DNA of 38,002 nucleotides from Erythrobacter sp. (lineage in GTDB: Bacteria > Pseudomonadota > Alphaproteobacteria > Sphingomonadales > Sphingomonadaceae), in the NCBI RefSeq assembly GCF_023653175.1, contig NZ_JAMNXL010000013.1, forward strand, positions 1-38,002. The letters run 5' to 3'. Within the stretch, counting starts at the first letter, position 1; every line of letters starts with the position of its first letter. This document shows, piece by piece, positions 16,350-25,233 of this stretch. A program made the position numbers and the translations under genes. The notes below the pieces were generated by a model. That model was not told the origin of the DNA and ran no database searches. It saw only the letters and a program-made list of their open reading frames with translations.

Positions 16350-17450
16350 ATGAACGCCGCCCCGCCTGTCTCCCCGGTCTACCGCCTGCCCCACCCCCTG
16401 CCGCTCGACAGCGGACAGGTGCTCGAAGGCTGCGAGATCGCCTACGAGACCTATGGGACGCTGGCGGCGGACAAGTCCAACGCGGTGCTGGTGTGCCATG
16501 CGCTGACCGGCGACCAATATCTTGCCAGCCCCCACCCGATCACCGGCAAGCCGGGGTGGTGGGAGCGGATGGTCGGGCCGGGCAAGCCGATCGACACGGA
16601 CCGGCATTTCGTGATCTGCGCCAATGTCATCGGGAGCTGCATGGGATCGAGCGGCCCCGCCAGTCTCGCGCCCGACGGCGTCCCTTACGCGATGCGCTTC
16701 CCCGTCATCACCATCCGTGACATGGTGCGCGGGCTGGTGGCGCTGCTCGACGGGCTCGGGATCGCGCGGCTGCACGCTGTCGTCGGCGGATCGATGGGCG
16801 GGATGCAGGCGCTCAGCCTCGCCGCCAACTGGCCGGATCGCGCCGCGCGCGTGCTGGTGATCGCTTCCACCGCGCGGCACTCCGCGCAGAACATCGCCTT
16901 CCACGAGGTCGGGCGGCAGGCGATCATGGCCGATCCCGCATGGGCCGAGGGCAACTATTACGACGCCCTCTCCAAGCCCGACAACGGCCTCGCCGTGGCG
17001 CGCATGGCGGCGCATATCACCTACCTTTCGGAAGCCGGCCTGACCGAGAAATTCGGCCGCCGTCTGCAGGACCGCGAGGCCAAGGGCTTCAACTTCGACG
17101 CCGAGTTCCAGGTGGAGTCCTACCTGCGCTATCAGGGCAGCGGCTTCACCCGCCGGTTCGACGCGAACAGCTACCTCTACATCACCCGCGCGATGGACTA
17201 TTTCGATATCGCCGAGGAGCACGGTGGGAAACTGGCCGACGCTTTCGCGGGCACACAGGCGCGCTTCTGCATCGTCAGCTTTGACACCGACTGGCTCTAC
17301 CCCACCGCCGAAAGCCGCCACGTGGTCCACGCGCTGAATGCGGCGGGGGCCAAAGTGAGCTTCGTCGAGCTCTCCGCGCCGCACGGACACGACAGCTTCC
17401 TGCTCGAGCACGACCAGCTCGACCGGGTGGTGAAGGGGTTTGTGGAATGA
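16350..17450 (+). CDS. metX: Homoserine O-acyltransferase MetX
   Basis: The enzyme acylates the hydroxyl of homoserine, the committing step of methionine synthesis. The 366-residue protein has an alpha/beta-hydrolase fold with a nucleophile elbow GGSMGGMQ (Ser148), an acid residue in SFDTDWLYP (Asp314) and His347 in PHGHDSF. These form the expected triad. Early MetX signatures such as YETYGTL and CHALTGDQY are present. The ATG at 16350 is chosen because conserved sequence begins just after it, although the frame is open far upstream through antisense hisC. MetX homologues can use acetyl- or succinyl-CoA, and I cannot settle which. It overlaps metW by four bases. Confidence 0.94.
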   Translation: MNAAPPVSPVYRLPHPLPLDSGQVLEGCEIAYETYGTLAADKSNAVLVCHALTGDQYLASPHPITGKPGWWERMVGPGKPIDTDRHFVICANVIGSCMGSSGPASLAPDGVPYAMRFPVITIRDMVRGLVALLDGLGIARLHAVVGGSMGGMQALSLAANWPDRAARVLVIASTARHSAQNIAFHEVGRQAIMADPAWAEGNYYDALSKPDNGLAVARMAAHITYLSEAGLTEKFGRRLQDREAKGFNFDAEFQVESYLRYQGSGFTRRFDANSYLYITRAMDYFDIAEEHGGKLADAFAGTQARFCIVSFDTDWLYPTAESRHVVHALNAAGAKVSFVELSAPHGHDSFLLEHDQLDRVVKGFVE

Positions 17451-18049
17451 CGCCCCCCGCCGCATCCCTGCGCCCCGACCTCGCCGCGATCGCCGCCCAT
17501 GTCGCGCCCGGCAGCCGGGTGCTCGACATCGGCTGCGGCGACGGCGCGCTGATGGCGGTGCTCGAAAGCGTCAGTGGCTGCGATGCGCGCGGGATGGAGC
17601 TCGACGGCGCGCTGGTCGAGCGCTGCGTGTCGCGCGGCCTTAGTGTGGTGCAGGGCGATGCCAATCTCGACCTGGCGAACTACCCCGACAAGGCCTTCGA
17701 CTACGCTATCCTCAGCCAGACCTTGCAGACCGCGACGCGGCCCGACCTGATGCTCGACGAACTGCTGCGCGTCGGCCGGCGGGCCTTCGTCTCGTTCCCC
17801 AACTTCGCCCACTGGCGCACCCGCGCCGCGCTGCTGGTGGGCGGGCGGATGCCGGTGACGCGCGCGCTGCCGGTGAGCTGGTACGAGACCGAGAACATTC
17901 ACCACGTCACGGTCGAGGACTTCCGCGATCTGGCGCGGCTGAAGGGCGCGAAGGTGGAGCGCGCGTGGTTTTTCTCGAACGAGAAACAGATCGGCGCGCC
18001 AGCTGCTAACTGGCGCGCCGAATTCGCGGTGTTCGAACTCAGTCGGTAA
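17447..18049 (+). CDS. metW: Methionine biosynthesis protein MetW
   Basis: MetW is a 200-residue class I methyltransferase-fold protein that pairs with MetX in many proteobacteria and is required for full homoserine acylation in several of them. It has motif [13 protein letters not shown] (about residues 25-36), [10 protein letters not shown] in the motif IV position, and the MetW-specific [10 protein letters not shown] and [13 protein letters not shown] stretches. Its ATG overlaps the metX stop (ATGA), giving coupled translation. It has the fold, but a small-molecule methylation activity is not established for the family. Confidence 0.94.
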   Translation: MTPPAASLRPDLAAIAAHVAPGSRVLDIGCGDGALMAVLESVSGCDARGMELDGALVERCVSRGLSVVQGDANLDLANYPDKAFDYAILSQTLQTATRPDLMLDELLRVGRRAFVSFPNFAHWRTRAALLVGGRMPVTRALPVSWYETENIHHVTVEDFRDLARLKGAKVERAWFFSNEKQIGAPAANWRAEFAVFELSR

Positions 18050-18442
18050 TCAGCCCGCCCGGTGCAGCATGCACAGCTTGTGGCCATCCAGGTCGAGCAC
18101 ATAGCCAAGGTTCAGCGTGCCCATCGCGCCGGTGCGCGGGCCCGGGGGGTCTTCGATCGACTTGCCACCCGCAGCCACCGCAGCATCGTGGAAGGCCTGC
18201 ACCTGTTCGAGGCTGTCGCAGGCAAAGCCGATGGTCGCGCCGTTGGCGCAGGTCGCTTCCTTGTCGTTGATCGGTTCGCTGATCGAGAACATCCCGCCAT
18301 TGTGCATCCAGAAGGCGCGCTTGTGGCCGGTGGCGGCGACGTTGATCATCCCGGGCTTGGCGCCGAGTGTGGCGAGCACGGAATCGTAGAATTCCTTGGC
18401 GCGGTCGAAATCGCTCGTCCCGAGCATGACGTGGCTGAACAT
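18050..18442 (-). CDS. VOC (glyoxalase/bleomycin resistance) family protein
   Basis: A small single-domain vicinal-oxygen-chelate protein of 130 residues. It begins MFSHVMLGTSDFDRAKEFYD, the usual first beta-alpha unit, and ends GTLNLGYVLDLDGHKLCMLH, the typical end of the second half-module with a DxDGH metal-side motif. Such proteins bind a divalent metal and act on glyoxal-type or aromatic substrates; the substrate here is unknown. The start at 18442 is supported by AGGAGAGG just upstream on the minus strand. The gene converges with metW and ends one base after it. Confidence 0.88.
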   Translation of the reverse strand: MFSHVMLGTSDFDRAKEFYDSVLATLGAKPGMINVAATGHKRAFWMHNGGMFSISEPINDKEATCANGATIGFACDSLEQVQAFHDAAVAAGGKSIEDPPGPRTGAMGTLNLGYVLDLDGHKLCMLHRAG

Positions 18443-18562
18443 GGAATGCCTCTCCTCTGGTAAGGTGGGTTGCGGATTAGGACGGATTTCGGCGACCCGC
18501 AATGCAGATTCCGCCCAGATTCCTGTAGCCACGGGTTCATCTTGCGGGGCATAGACAAAGCC

Positions 18563-18961
18563 ATGCTCGCACCCCTTCTTGCCGCCATGCTCGCCGCTCA
18601 GGCTGCGCCCGAGAGCCCCGCTCCCACCGCCCCCGCGGCGAACGCGGTCGTCACCCTCGATGCGCTCCCCATCGAGCACGCCGCCGCGGCGCGCTGCGCG
18701 GTCGCCTATGCCACGGTCAGCCGCTGGCAGAAGGAGGGCGACGCGCGCGGGGAAGGTTATCCCGACATCGAGGCATCCGGCGGGCGCGAGTTCTTCGTGC
18801 GGGTGATGGCCAATCTGATGGAAGAGACCGGCATGGGGCGCGAGGATATCATGGCGCTCTCCACCCACGCCGCCGACGAGAACGAGAGCGAAGGGGGCGC
18901 GGAGCGGGTCAAGGCGATGATGCCGGCCTGCAATCTGATGAAAACCGCCGCGGGGCTGTAA
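18563..18961 (+). CDS. Small secreted protein of unknown function
   Basis: I do not recognise this protein of 132 residues. I placed the start at ATG 18563 because it begins a short signal peptide (MLAPLLAAMLAAQAAPES); the longer frame from 18470 adds 31 residues with no export signal. A Pro/Ala-rich linker is followed by a helical domain with two cysteines (AARCAVAYA and MPACNLM) that could form a disulfide. It diverges from the VOC gene across a 120-base spacer and is followed by a glutathione transferase-like gene 77 bases on. Confidence 0.68.
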   Translation: MLAPLLAAMLAAQAAPESPAPTAPAANAVVTLDALPIEHAAAARCAVAYATVSRWQKEGDARGEGYPDIEASGGREFFVRVMANLMEETGMGREDIMALSTHAADENESEGGAERVKAMMPACNLMKTAAGL

Positions 18962-19038
18962 GGCTGCGGACATATTCCCCATGCGTGGCCGTCAGGCCGC
19001 TGGATTCGCTGCGTCAAACAGGGCATGACCCGCGCATC

Positions 19039-19707
19039 ATGTGGATGCTCTATCAATTCCCGCTGTGCCCCTTCAGCCGCAAGATCCGGCTGCTGCTGAG
19101 CGAGAAGAACATTCCCTTCGAACTGGTGCGCGAGGACCCCTGGGCCGCCTCCGACATGTTCTTCAACCTGAACCCAGCCGGGCGCACCCCGGTGATCGCC
19201 GACAAGGAACGCGGCATCGTCATCCCCGACAGCCGCGCGATCGCGGAATATTTCGAGGAGACGGTCGATCGCAATCCGATGATCAACGGCACCGCCGCCC
19301 AGCGCGCCGAGATCCGCCGGCTGGTGGCCTTGTTCGACGAGAACTTCTACGCAGATGTCACCGCGCCGCTGCTGTCCGAACGGATGAAGAAGCGCATCCT
19401 GCGCCTGCCGCCCGACAGCGGTGCGCTGCGCGAGGCGATGAAGATGGCGCACGGGCATCTCGACTATCTCGACTGGCTGATCGACAACCGCCCGTGGGTG
19501 GCCGGATCGACCATGAGCCTCGCCGATCTGGCCGCCGCGGCGCAGATCTCGGTCGCGGATTACCTCGGCGGGATCGACTGGGCGGGGCACGAGCAGACAA
19601 GGGGGTGGTATGCTGTGTTCAAGAGCCGCCCCAGCTTTCGGCCCCTTCTTACGGAACGGATGGACGTGATCAAACCGCCTCCGCACTACGCGCTGCTTGA
19701 TGGTTAG
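19039..19707 (+). CDS. Glutathione S-transferase family protein
   Basis: A cytosolic GST-fold protein of 222 residues. The N-terminal thioredoxin-like domain carries YQFPLCPFSRKIRLLL, with Cys at residue 10 in the CPFS position that suggests a cysteine-type (omega or beta-like) active site. The NPAGRTPVI segment and PDSRAIAEYFEE give the glutathione-binding loop and helix. The helical C-terminal domain contains GSTMSLADLAAAAQI, with the conserved Asp of the N-capping box. The ATG at 19039 is chosen, since the earlier in-frame start adds 18 residues without the fold. The substrate is not readable. Confidence 0.9.
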   Translation: MWMLYQFPLCPFSRKIRLLLSEKNIPFELVREDPWAASDMFFNLNPAGRTPVIADKERGIVIPDSRAIAEYFEETVDRNPMINGTAAQRAEIRRLVALFDENFYADVTAPLLSERMKKRILRLPPDSGALREAMKMAHGHLDYLDWLIDNRPWVAGSTMSLADLAAAAQISVADYLGGIDWAGHEQTRGWYAVFKSRPSFRPLLTERMDVIKPPPHYALLDG

Positions 19708-19723
19708 ATAGATTCTTGAAAGC

Positions 19724-19821
19724 CGCACGCCCTCCGGCCTGCGAAATCGTCGCTCACGCGGCCTGAAGGCCGTATCGCTGCGGGCGCGCGTTCGCGCTTG
19801 CGGATTGCCTGCGGCAATCCG
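19724..19821. repeat. Cluster of small palindromes before msrB (REP-like)
   Basis: The 143-base spacer holds several hairpins. CGGCCTGAAGGCCG pairs with itself around TGAA. GCGCGCGTTCGCGC has a five-base stem. CGGATTGCCTGCGGCAATCCG (19801-19821) is a perfect nine-base stem with a three-base loop. No T run follows the last one, so it is not a normal terminator. It ends 13 bases before the msrB ribosome-binding AGGAGAGG. It may be a repetitive extragenic palindrome or a structured leader. Confidence 0.5.
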
Positions 19822-19850
19822 ATATCAGCGCGAAGAGGAGAGGTGATAGT

Positions 19851-20258
19851 ATGACCGACGATCCCCGCAGCCTGACCGATGCCGAATGGCGCGAAAAGCT
19901 CACCCCCGAGCAGTATCACGTCCTGCGCGAGGCGGGCACCGAGCGCGCCTTCACCGGCGAATACGACAAGTTCTATGACGAGGGCGAATACCACTGCGCC
20001 GCCTGTGGCACGCAGCTGTTCTATTCGACCGCCAAATATAACAGCGGCTGCGGTTGGCCTGCCTTCACCAAGCCTGCCGATGACGAGGTGATCGAGGAAC
20101 ACCGCGACACCACTTATGGCATGATCCGCACCGAGGTGCGCTGCGGCAAGTGCGGCGGGCATCTCGGCCATGTCTTCCCCGACGGCCCGCCTGAGCAGGG
20201 GGGGCTGCGCTACTGCATCAATTCGGCCGCGCTGGTCTTCACCCCGCACGCGGGTTGA
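19851..20258 (+). CDS. msrB: Peptide-methionine (R)-S-oxide reductase MsrB
   Basis: The enzyme reduces the R-epimer of methionine sulfoxide in proteins. The 135-residue single domain has the two zinc-binding pairs Cys49-x2-Cys52 and Cys98-x2-Cys101, and the catalytic Cys122 in RYCINSAAL. Cys67 in SGCGWPAF is placed as a possible resolving cysteine. There is no signal peptide, so it acts in the cytoplasm. The ATG has AGGAGAGG nearby. The S-epimer enzyme msrA lies about 15 kb to the right in the same window, unlinked in transcription. Confidence 0.96.
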   Translation: MTDDPRSLTDAEWREKLTPEQYHVLREAGTERAFTGEYDKFYDEGEYHCAACGTQLFYSTAKYNSGCGWPAFTKPADDEVIEEHRDTTYGMIRTEVRCGKCGGHLGHVFPDGPPEQGGLRYCINSAALVFTPHAG

Positions 20259-20403
20259 GCGACGGGTTGCGGCGGTCCGCCCTGAGCATCGGGGAGAGCC
20301 GCGTAAACCCGGGTTCATTCCCGGTTACAACTTGCCTATGCAGGGGGCCGCTTTGCGCGCCGTGTTCAAGCGGGGCGGCTCAAGGCTCTAGGTGGGCAGA
20401 GGC

Positions 20404-22578
20404 ATGTCGAGAAGGGGTGAGCAGTTGCAGAACAAGGGCGCGCGCGGGAAACGCCGGGCGGCGGCGGAGCGCTCGGACGCGCCTCCTCCCCGTTCCACGG
20501 GCTCCGGCAGAGGCGCCGGCACACCGCCGCCGCGCTGGCGGGTGTGGCTGAAGCGGCTGTTCATCTGGGGCACCGCGCTTGCCTTGCTGGCGCTGTTGTT
20601 CCTGGGTTTTGCGGTCGGCTTTGCCGCTTCGTCACTGCCCGATTACGCGACGCTGAAGGCCACCCAGCCGGGCCAGACCATTCTGGTGCGCGCGCGCGAC
20701 GGGCGCGAGCTGGTCGAGATCGGGCCGAGCTTCGGCGAATGGCTGACCTACGAGGACATCCCCGACAACATGACCAACGCGATGATCGCGGTCGAGGACA
20801 AGCGCTTCCGCTCGCACCTCGGGGTCGATCCGGTGCGCCTCACCGGGGCGATGATCGAGGGCGTGACCGGCAGCCGCGCGCGGCTGGGCGGCACCTCGAC
20901 CATCACCCAGCAGCTGGCGAGGAACCTGTTCCTCAACAACAACCGCTCATTGGACCGCAAGGCGCGCGAGGCGGTGCTGGCGATGGCGCTCGAATGGAAG
21001 TTCTCGAAGGAGCAGATCCTCGAGCTCTACCTGAACAAAGTCTATTTCGGCGGCGGCGCCTACGGGATCGACTCTGCCTCCCGCAAATTCTTCAGCCACC
21101 CCGCGACCGAGCTCTCGGTGGGCGAGGCGGCGATCATCGCCGGACTGGTCAAGGCACCCAGCCAGTACTCCCCCACCGCCGACGTCCAGGCCGCGATCGG
21201 CCGCGCCAAGGTGGTTCTCGGCCTGATGCGCGAGCAGGGCTACATCACCCCCGATCAGGCGCAGGTCGATGTCAGCGCTGTCCAGCTGAAGCAGGACGCC
21301 GGGCAGAACTCGGTGCGCTACTTCACCGACTGGGTGCTTCCGCAGCTCGATATCATCCTGCCCGAAACCTATGAGCCGATCGAGGTGTGGACCACGCTCG
21401 ACATCGGCATGCAGCGCGCCGCGACTGCCGCGATCGAGGCGAACACCCCCAAGGGCGCACAAGGCGCGCTGGTCAGCCTCGACCGTGACGGGGCGATCCT
21501 CGCGATGGTCGGAGGCACCGATTACGTCGCCAGCAACTACAACCGCGCCACGGCCGCGATGCGCCAGCCGGGCTCTGCGTGGAAGTTGTTCGTCTACCTC
21601 GCCGCGCTGGAGGCAGGCTATGTGCCCGAGGACAAGGTGGTCGACACCCCGGTGACGATCGACGGGTGGAGCCCGCGCAATTCCAACGGCAGAAACGTCG
21701 GCGAGACCGATCTGCGCACCGCCTTCGCCTATTCGATCAACACCGTCGCAGCGCAGCTCGGCAACGAGGTCGGGTTCGGCACGGTCGCCTCGATGGCGCG
21801 GCGGTTCGGGGTCAATTCCAAGATCGACACCTTCCCCTCGATGGTGCTCGGTTCCTCCGAGATGCGGGTGATCGAGATGACCCAGGCCTTCGCCGGGATC
21901 GCCGCCAAGGGCACGCCGGTCGAGCCCTACGGCATCACCAAGGTCACCGGTGCGAGCGGCGAGGTGCTCTACCGGCGCGAGGCGCAGCGCCAGTCGCCTG
22001 CCGTTCCCGACCACGTGGCCAAGGGAATCACCGATCTGCTGCAGGCCGCAGTCCAGACCGGAACGGGGCGTGCGGCGCAGATCGGGCGGCCGGTTGCGGG
22101 CAAGACCGGCACCACCTCCTCGAACAAGGACGGCTGGTTCATCGGCTTCTCCAGCGGCGTGACGACCGGCGTGTGGATGGGCCGCGACGATGCCAAGGCG
22201 GTGGCGGGCCTCCAGGGCGGGCGGGCGCCGGCGCAGGCCTTTGCCGCCTACATGCGCTATGCGGTCAAGGATCGCCCGGTCGAAGAGTTCGAGGTGACCC
22301 TCGAAGCGCCCGAATGGCAGCTCGAGCCCGATCAGGAGGCGCTGTTCGGCGAGCCCGAGGATTATTACTACATCGACGAGCAGGGCAACATGGTGCAGCC
22401 CGGCCGGCGCGATCCCTCGCAAACGCCCGAGGCGGGGGAGCGCGATCCCGACGCGCCGCCCGCGGCGAGCCGCGATTTCCTCGAGGAGGCGACCGGCGGC
22501 AGCCTGCCGCAGAACCAGCGGCCGCAGCGCCGTCCCGCGCAGCAGCCTCCCCCGCAGCAGCAATCACCGCCGCAATAG
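20404..22578 (+). CDS. Class A penicillin-binding protein 1A
   Basis: A bifunctional peptidoglycan synthase with one N-terminal membrane helix (about residues 52-76). The glycosyltransferase (GT51) domain has the catalytic Glu131 in AVEDKRFRSHLG, GGTSTITQQLARNLF and ILELYLNKVYFG. The transpeptidase domain has Ser391-x2-Lys394 in QPGSAWKLF, the SIN triad member at 444-446 and KTGT at 567-570. A Pro/Gln-rich tail ends the protein. I prefer the ATG at 20404, which has AGGTGGG seven bases ahead; a GTG at 20392 would add four residues. Length 724 is normal. It converges with degP across a terminator. Confidence 0.95.
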   Translation: MSRRGEQLQNKGARGKRRAAAERSDAPPPRSTGSGRGAGTPPPRWRVWLKRLFIWGTALALLALLFLGFAVGFAASSLPDYATLKATQPGQTILVRARDGRELVEIGPSFGEWLTYEDIPDNMTNAMIAVEDKRFRSHLGVDPVRLTGAMIEGVTGSRARLGGTSTITQQLARNLFLNNNRSLDRKAREAVLAMALEWKFSKEQILELYLNKVYFGGGAYGIDSASRKFFSHPATELSVGEAAIIAGLVKAPSQYSPTADVQAAIGRAKVVLGLMREQGYITPDQAQVDVSAVQLKQDAGQNSVRYFTDWVLPQLDIILPETYEPIEVWTTLDIGMQRAATAAIEANTPKGAQGALVSLDRDGAILAMVGGTDYVASNYNRATAAMRQPGSAWKLFVYLAALEAGYVPEDKVVDTPVTIDGWSPRNSNGRNVGETDLRTAFAYSINTVAAQLGNEVGFGTVASMARRFGVNSKIDTFPSMVLGSSEMRVIEMTQAFAGIAAKGTPVEPYGITKVTGASGEVLYRREAQRQSPAVPDHVAKGITDLLQAAVQTGTGRAAQIGRPVAGKTGTTSSNKDGWFIGFSSGVTTGVWMGRDDAKAVAGLQGGRAPAQAFAAYMRYAVKDRPVEEFEVTLEAPEWQLEPDQEALFGEPEDYYYIDEQGNMVQPGRRDPSQTPEAGERDPDAPPAASRDFLEEATGGSLPQNQRPQRRPAQQPPPQQQSPPQ

Positions 22579-22596
22579 GGGCCTGCGCGGGCCATG

Positions 22597-22633
22597 AAAA
22601 AAGGCGCCGGGATGTCCTCCCGGCGCCTTTTTC
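22597..22633. terminator. Strong bidirectional terminator between PBP1A and degP
   Basis: A perfect stem GGCGCCGGGA / TCCCGGCGCC (22603-22612 and 22618-22627) with a five-base loop is flanked by A residues on the left and five T residues on the right. Read on either strand it gives a stem followed by a T run, so it can end both convergent transcripts. It lies 19 bases after the PBP1A stop. Confidence 0.93.
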
Positions 22634-22660
22634 GTTTGCCGCACCCGAAGGCGCGGCGGA

Positions 22661-24208
22661 TCAGTTGAGGCGCACCGCGACGAAGGCGGGCGGGGTGGTG
22701 CGGCGCTGGACGCGCAGCAGGATTGCCTCGCGCTTGTCGGCGACCGCGGCCTCGACCTGCGCCAGCAACGCTTCGACCGTCGGGGTCGCCTGGTAGTTTG
22801 CCGAGAGGATGATGTCCCCACGGCGCAGGCCCTTGCGCGCCGCATCCCCGCTCGGATCGACTGCGGCGATGACCACGCCCTTGGTGTCGGCTGGCACGCC
22901 GAGCGACCGCGCGACCGCCGCGCTCATCGGCATGACCTGCATGCCGAGCTTCTGCTCGATCGTCTCGTCCGAGGTGCCCGGCGCCATCGGCTCTTCGGCT
23001 TCCGGATCGAAGGTCTGGTTCTGCTGGAGCAATTCCTGCTCGCTCGGGCGCTTGCCGAGGGTGACCGAGATGTTCACTCGCTTGCCGTCACGCAGCACCT
23101 CGACCGGCACGGTGGTGCCCGGCTGGAGATTGGCGACGAGGAACGACACAGTCTGCTCGGCGGTGACGTCCTTGCCGTTGACCTTGGTCAGGACATCGCC
23201 CGACTTCAGGCCCGCCTTGGCCGCAGGGCCGGTTTCCTCGACGACTTGCACCAGTTCGCCGCGGCGCTTGGGCAGGCCGAGCGAGAGCGCCAGATCCTCG
23301 TCGATCGGCTGGAGGCGCACGCCCAGATAGCCGCGCTGGATTTCCTGACCCGAACGCAGCTTCTCGACGATCGGCGCGGCGGTTTCGGCGGGGATGGCGA
23401 AGCCGATCCCGACGCTCCCGCCCGAGGGCGAGAAGATCGCGTTGTTGATGCCGATCACGTTGCCGCGCATGTCGAACAGCGGCCCGCCCGAATTGCCGCG
23501 GTTGATGCTCGCATCGGTCTGGAGATAGCGGTCATAGGCGCCGCCCTGGCCGGTGTTGCGATAGACCGCCGAGATGATCCCCGCGGTCACCGTGCCTCCA
23601 AGGCCGAAGGGGTTGCCGATCGCCACCACCCAGTCGCCGACGCGGGTCGCCGAGGAATCGCCGAAGGTGACGAAGGGGAAAGTCTTGTCCGAGCGGATCT
23701 TGAGCACCGCGAGGTCCGAAGCGGCATCGGCGCCGATCACGTCGGCCTCGTATTCGGTGCCGTCGGCCAGCGTGACGGTGATCGATTCCAGCTTCGCGCG
23801 GGTATCGGGCGGGTTGATGACGTGGTTGTTGGTCACCACGATCCCGTCAGCCGAGATGATGAAGCCCGATCCCAACGACTGCGCCTCGCGGGTCTGCGGC
23901 TGGGCCTGCCCGCCGCCCTCGCCGCCCTGACGGCGGTTGAACAGCTCGGCAAAGGGCGTGCCGGCGAAGGGGTTGTTCTGCACCTCCACCCGCTGACGGG
24001 TGGCAATGTTGACCACCGCGGGCTGGAGTTGCGCGGTGAGATCGGCGAAGCTCGCCGGTGCGCCTGCGACCGGCACCACGCGGTTCATCACCGCATCGTC
24101 GTTCTGCGCCACCTGTGCGCCAAGCGGCGAGCCCGTGATCAGCGAAATGGCAGCGCCGCCCACCAGCAGCGCGCTCGACAGTCCGTATACATAGCGCACT
24201 TTGTTCAC
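22661..24208 (-). CDS. degP: Periplasmic serine protease DegP/HtrA (Do family)
   Basis: A periplasmic protease and chaperone that degrades misfolded envelope proteins. It has an N-terminal signal or anchor (GLSSALLVGGAAISLITG). The trypsin-like domain has the triad His129 (VVTNNHV), Asp165 (SDLAVLK) and Ser240 (NRGNSGGPL). Two PDZ domains follow, at about residues 300-385 and 430-510. Length 515 is normal. The start has AAGAGGACG nearby on the minus strand. It lies 175 bases downstream of hflC on the same strand, so it may have its own promoter as well as reading from hflK-hflC. Confidence 0.96.
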   Translation of the reverse strand: MNKVRYVYGLSSALLVGGAAISLITGSPLGAQVAQNDDAVMNRVVPVAGAPASFADLTAQLQPAVVNIATRQRVEVQNNPFAGTPFAELFNRRQGGEGGGQAQPQTREAQSLGSGFIISADGIVVTNNHVINPPDTRAKLESITVTLADGTEYEADVIGADAASDLAVLKIRSDKTFPFVTFGDSSATRVGDWVVAIGNPFGLGGTVTAGIISAVYRNTGQGGAYDRYLQTDASINRGNSGGPLFDMRGNVIGINNAIFSPSGGSVGIGFAIPAETAAPIVEKLRSGQEIQRGYLGVRLQPIDEDLALSLGLPKRRGELVQVVEETGPAAKAGLKSGDVLTKVNGKDVTAEQTVSFLVANLQPGTTVPVEVLRDGKRVNISVTLGKRPSEQELLQQNQTFDPEAEEPMAPGTSDETIEQKLGMQVMPMSAAVARSLGVPADTKGVVIAAVDPSGDAARKGLRRGDIILSANYQATPTVEALLAQVEAAVADKREAILLRVQRRTTPPAFVAVRLN

Positions 24209-24221
24209 GTCCTCTTGGTCC

Positions 24222-24249
24222 TTATCCTGTCTGGAATGCGCGAGGTTCC
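24222..24249 (-). promoter_or_regulatory. Weak candidate ECF-sigma promoter for degP
   Basis: On the minus strand GGAACC (24249-24244) is followed, sixteen bases later, by GGATAA (24227-24222), about 14 bases before the degP start. GGAAC at -35 is the hallmark of envelope-stress and EcfG-type promoters, but the -10 element does not match the CGTT or GTCTAA consensus well, and the leader would be very short. Confidence 0.2.
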
Positions 24250-24383
24250 CGCGCCGTTCCTGAAACCCGTTGCGGGAGGCCGCAACCTTGCCGGTGCGGC
24301 GGCCTCAAATGCCTATCTGGCGGCTGAACGCCGATTGAATACCCTCGGCATCCATCGCCGTGCGTCGGCGCTTTATCGAATGC

Positions 24384-25229
24384 CTAGGGTTGCCCCTTGA
24401 ACTGGCGGAAATACTCGCTGTCGTCCGACAGCACCATGGTGCTCTGCCCTTCGCCTGCAAGGAAGGTCGAGCGATAGCTCTGCATCGCGCGGTAGAAGTC
24501 GTAGAACTGCGGGTCTTTCCCATAAGCATCGGCATAGATCTTGGCCGCCTGCGCGCTGGCTTCTGCCTGGATGATCTGCGCGTCGCGCTGGCCTGCGGCG
24601 CGGATCGTGGCGGCCTGCTCCTGCCGGTCGGTCTCCATCCGGGTGAAGGCGGCGTCGAGCGGGCTGCCTTCGGGAAGATCGGCCCGCTTGATGCGCACGT
24701 CGAGCACCTGCGCGCCGTAGTTGCGCGCCTGCTTGTCGAGCGTGGCGGTGATGTTGGTCATCGCCGTGCCGCGCTCGGCATTGATCAACGCCGAGAACGG
24801 AATGCGCCCCAGCTCCTGCCGCAGCACCGAGGTGAGGATCGGCAGCAGCTGCACCTCGAACTGGCGCTCGGTCCCGGCCTTCTCGACCAGCCGCACCGGA
24901 TCGATGATCCGGTAGCGCGCATAGGCATCGACCTGGAGGCGCTGCTGGTCCTTGGAGAGCACCTGGGTGCGCTCCATGTCGATATCGAGCACGCGGCGGT
25001 CGATGAACCGCACTTCCTCGATGAAGGGCCAGCGCGGCGCGATCCCGGCGCCGGTCGCGCCGTAGGGCACATCGGGGCGGAACTGGTTGATGACGCGGAC
25101 AGGCTCGCCGGTGCGGATCACCACCGCCTGATGGGTTTCGGGGACGATCACCACGCTGGCGATCACCGCCACCACCAGCGCGACGGCCGCGATGACGAGG
25201 TTGCGGGGGTTCTGGAGCATGCTGTTCAT
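24384..25229 (-). CDS. hflC: FtsH-modulating membrane protein HflC
   Basis: HflC pairs with HflK in a large membrane ring that controls the FtsH protease. The 281-residue protein has one N-terminal helix (NLVIAAVALVVAVIASVVIV) and a SPFH/prohibitin domain. Family-typical stretches are VVIRTGEPVRVI near the start, RRVLDIDMERTQVLSKDQQRLQVDAYARYRI in segments, and DVRIKRADLPEGS. A coiled-coil helix follows, then DPQFYDFYRAMQSYRSTF near the C-terminus, which is characteristic of HflC. It starts 5 bases from the end of hflK, so the two are co-translated. Confidence 0.95.
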   Translation of the reverse strand: MNSMLQNPRNLVIAAVALVVAVIASVVIVPETHQAVVIRTGEPVRVINQFRPDVPYGATGAGIAPRWPFIEEVRFIDRRVLDIDMERTQVLSKDQQRLQVDAYARYRIIDPVRLVEKAGTERQFEVQLLPILTSVLRQELGRIPFSALINAERGTAMTNITATLDKQARNYGAQVLDVRIKRADLPEGSPLDAAFTRMETDRQEQAATIRAAGQRDAQIIQAEASAQAAKIYADAYGKDPQFYDFYRAMQSYRSTFLAGEGQSTMVLSDDSEYFRQFKGQP

Positions 25230-25233
25230 GACC

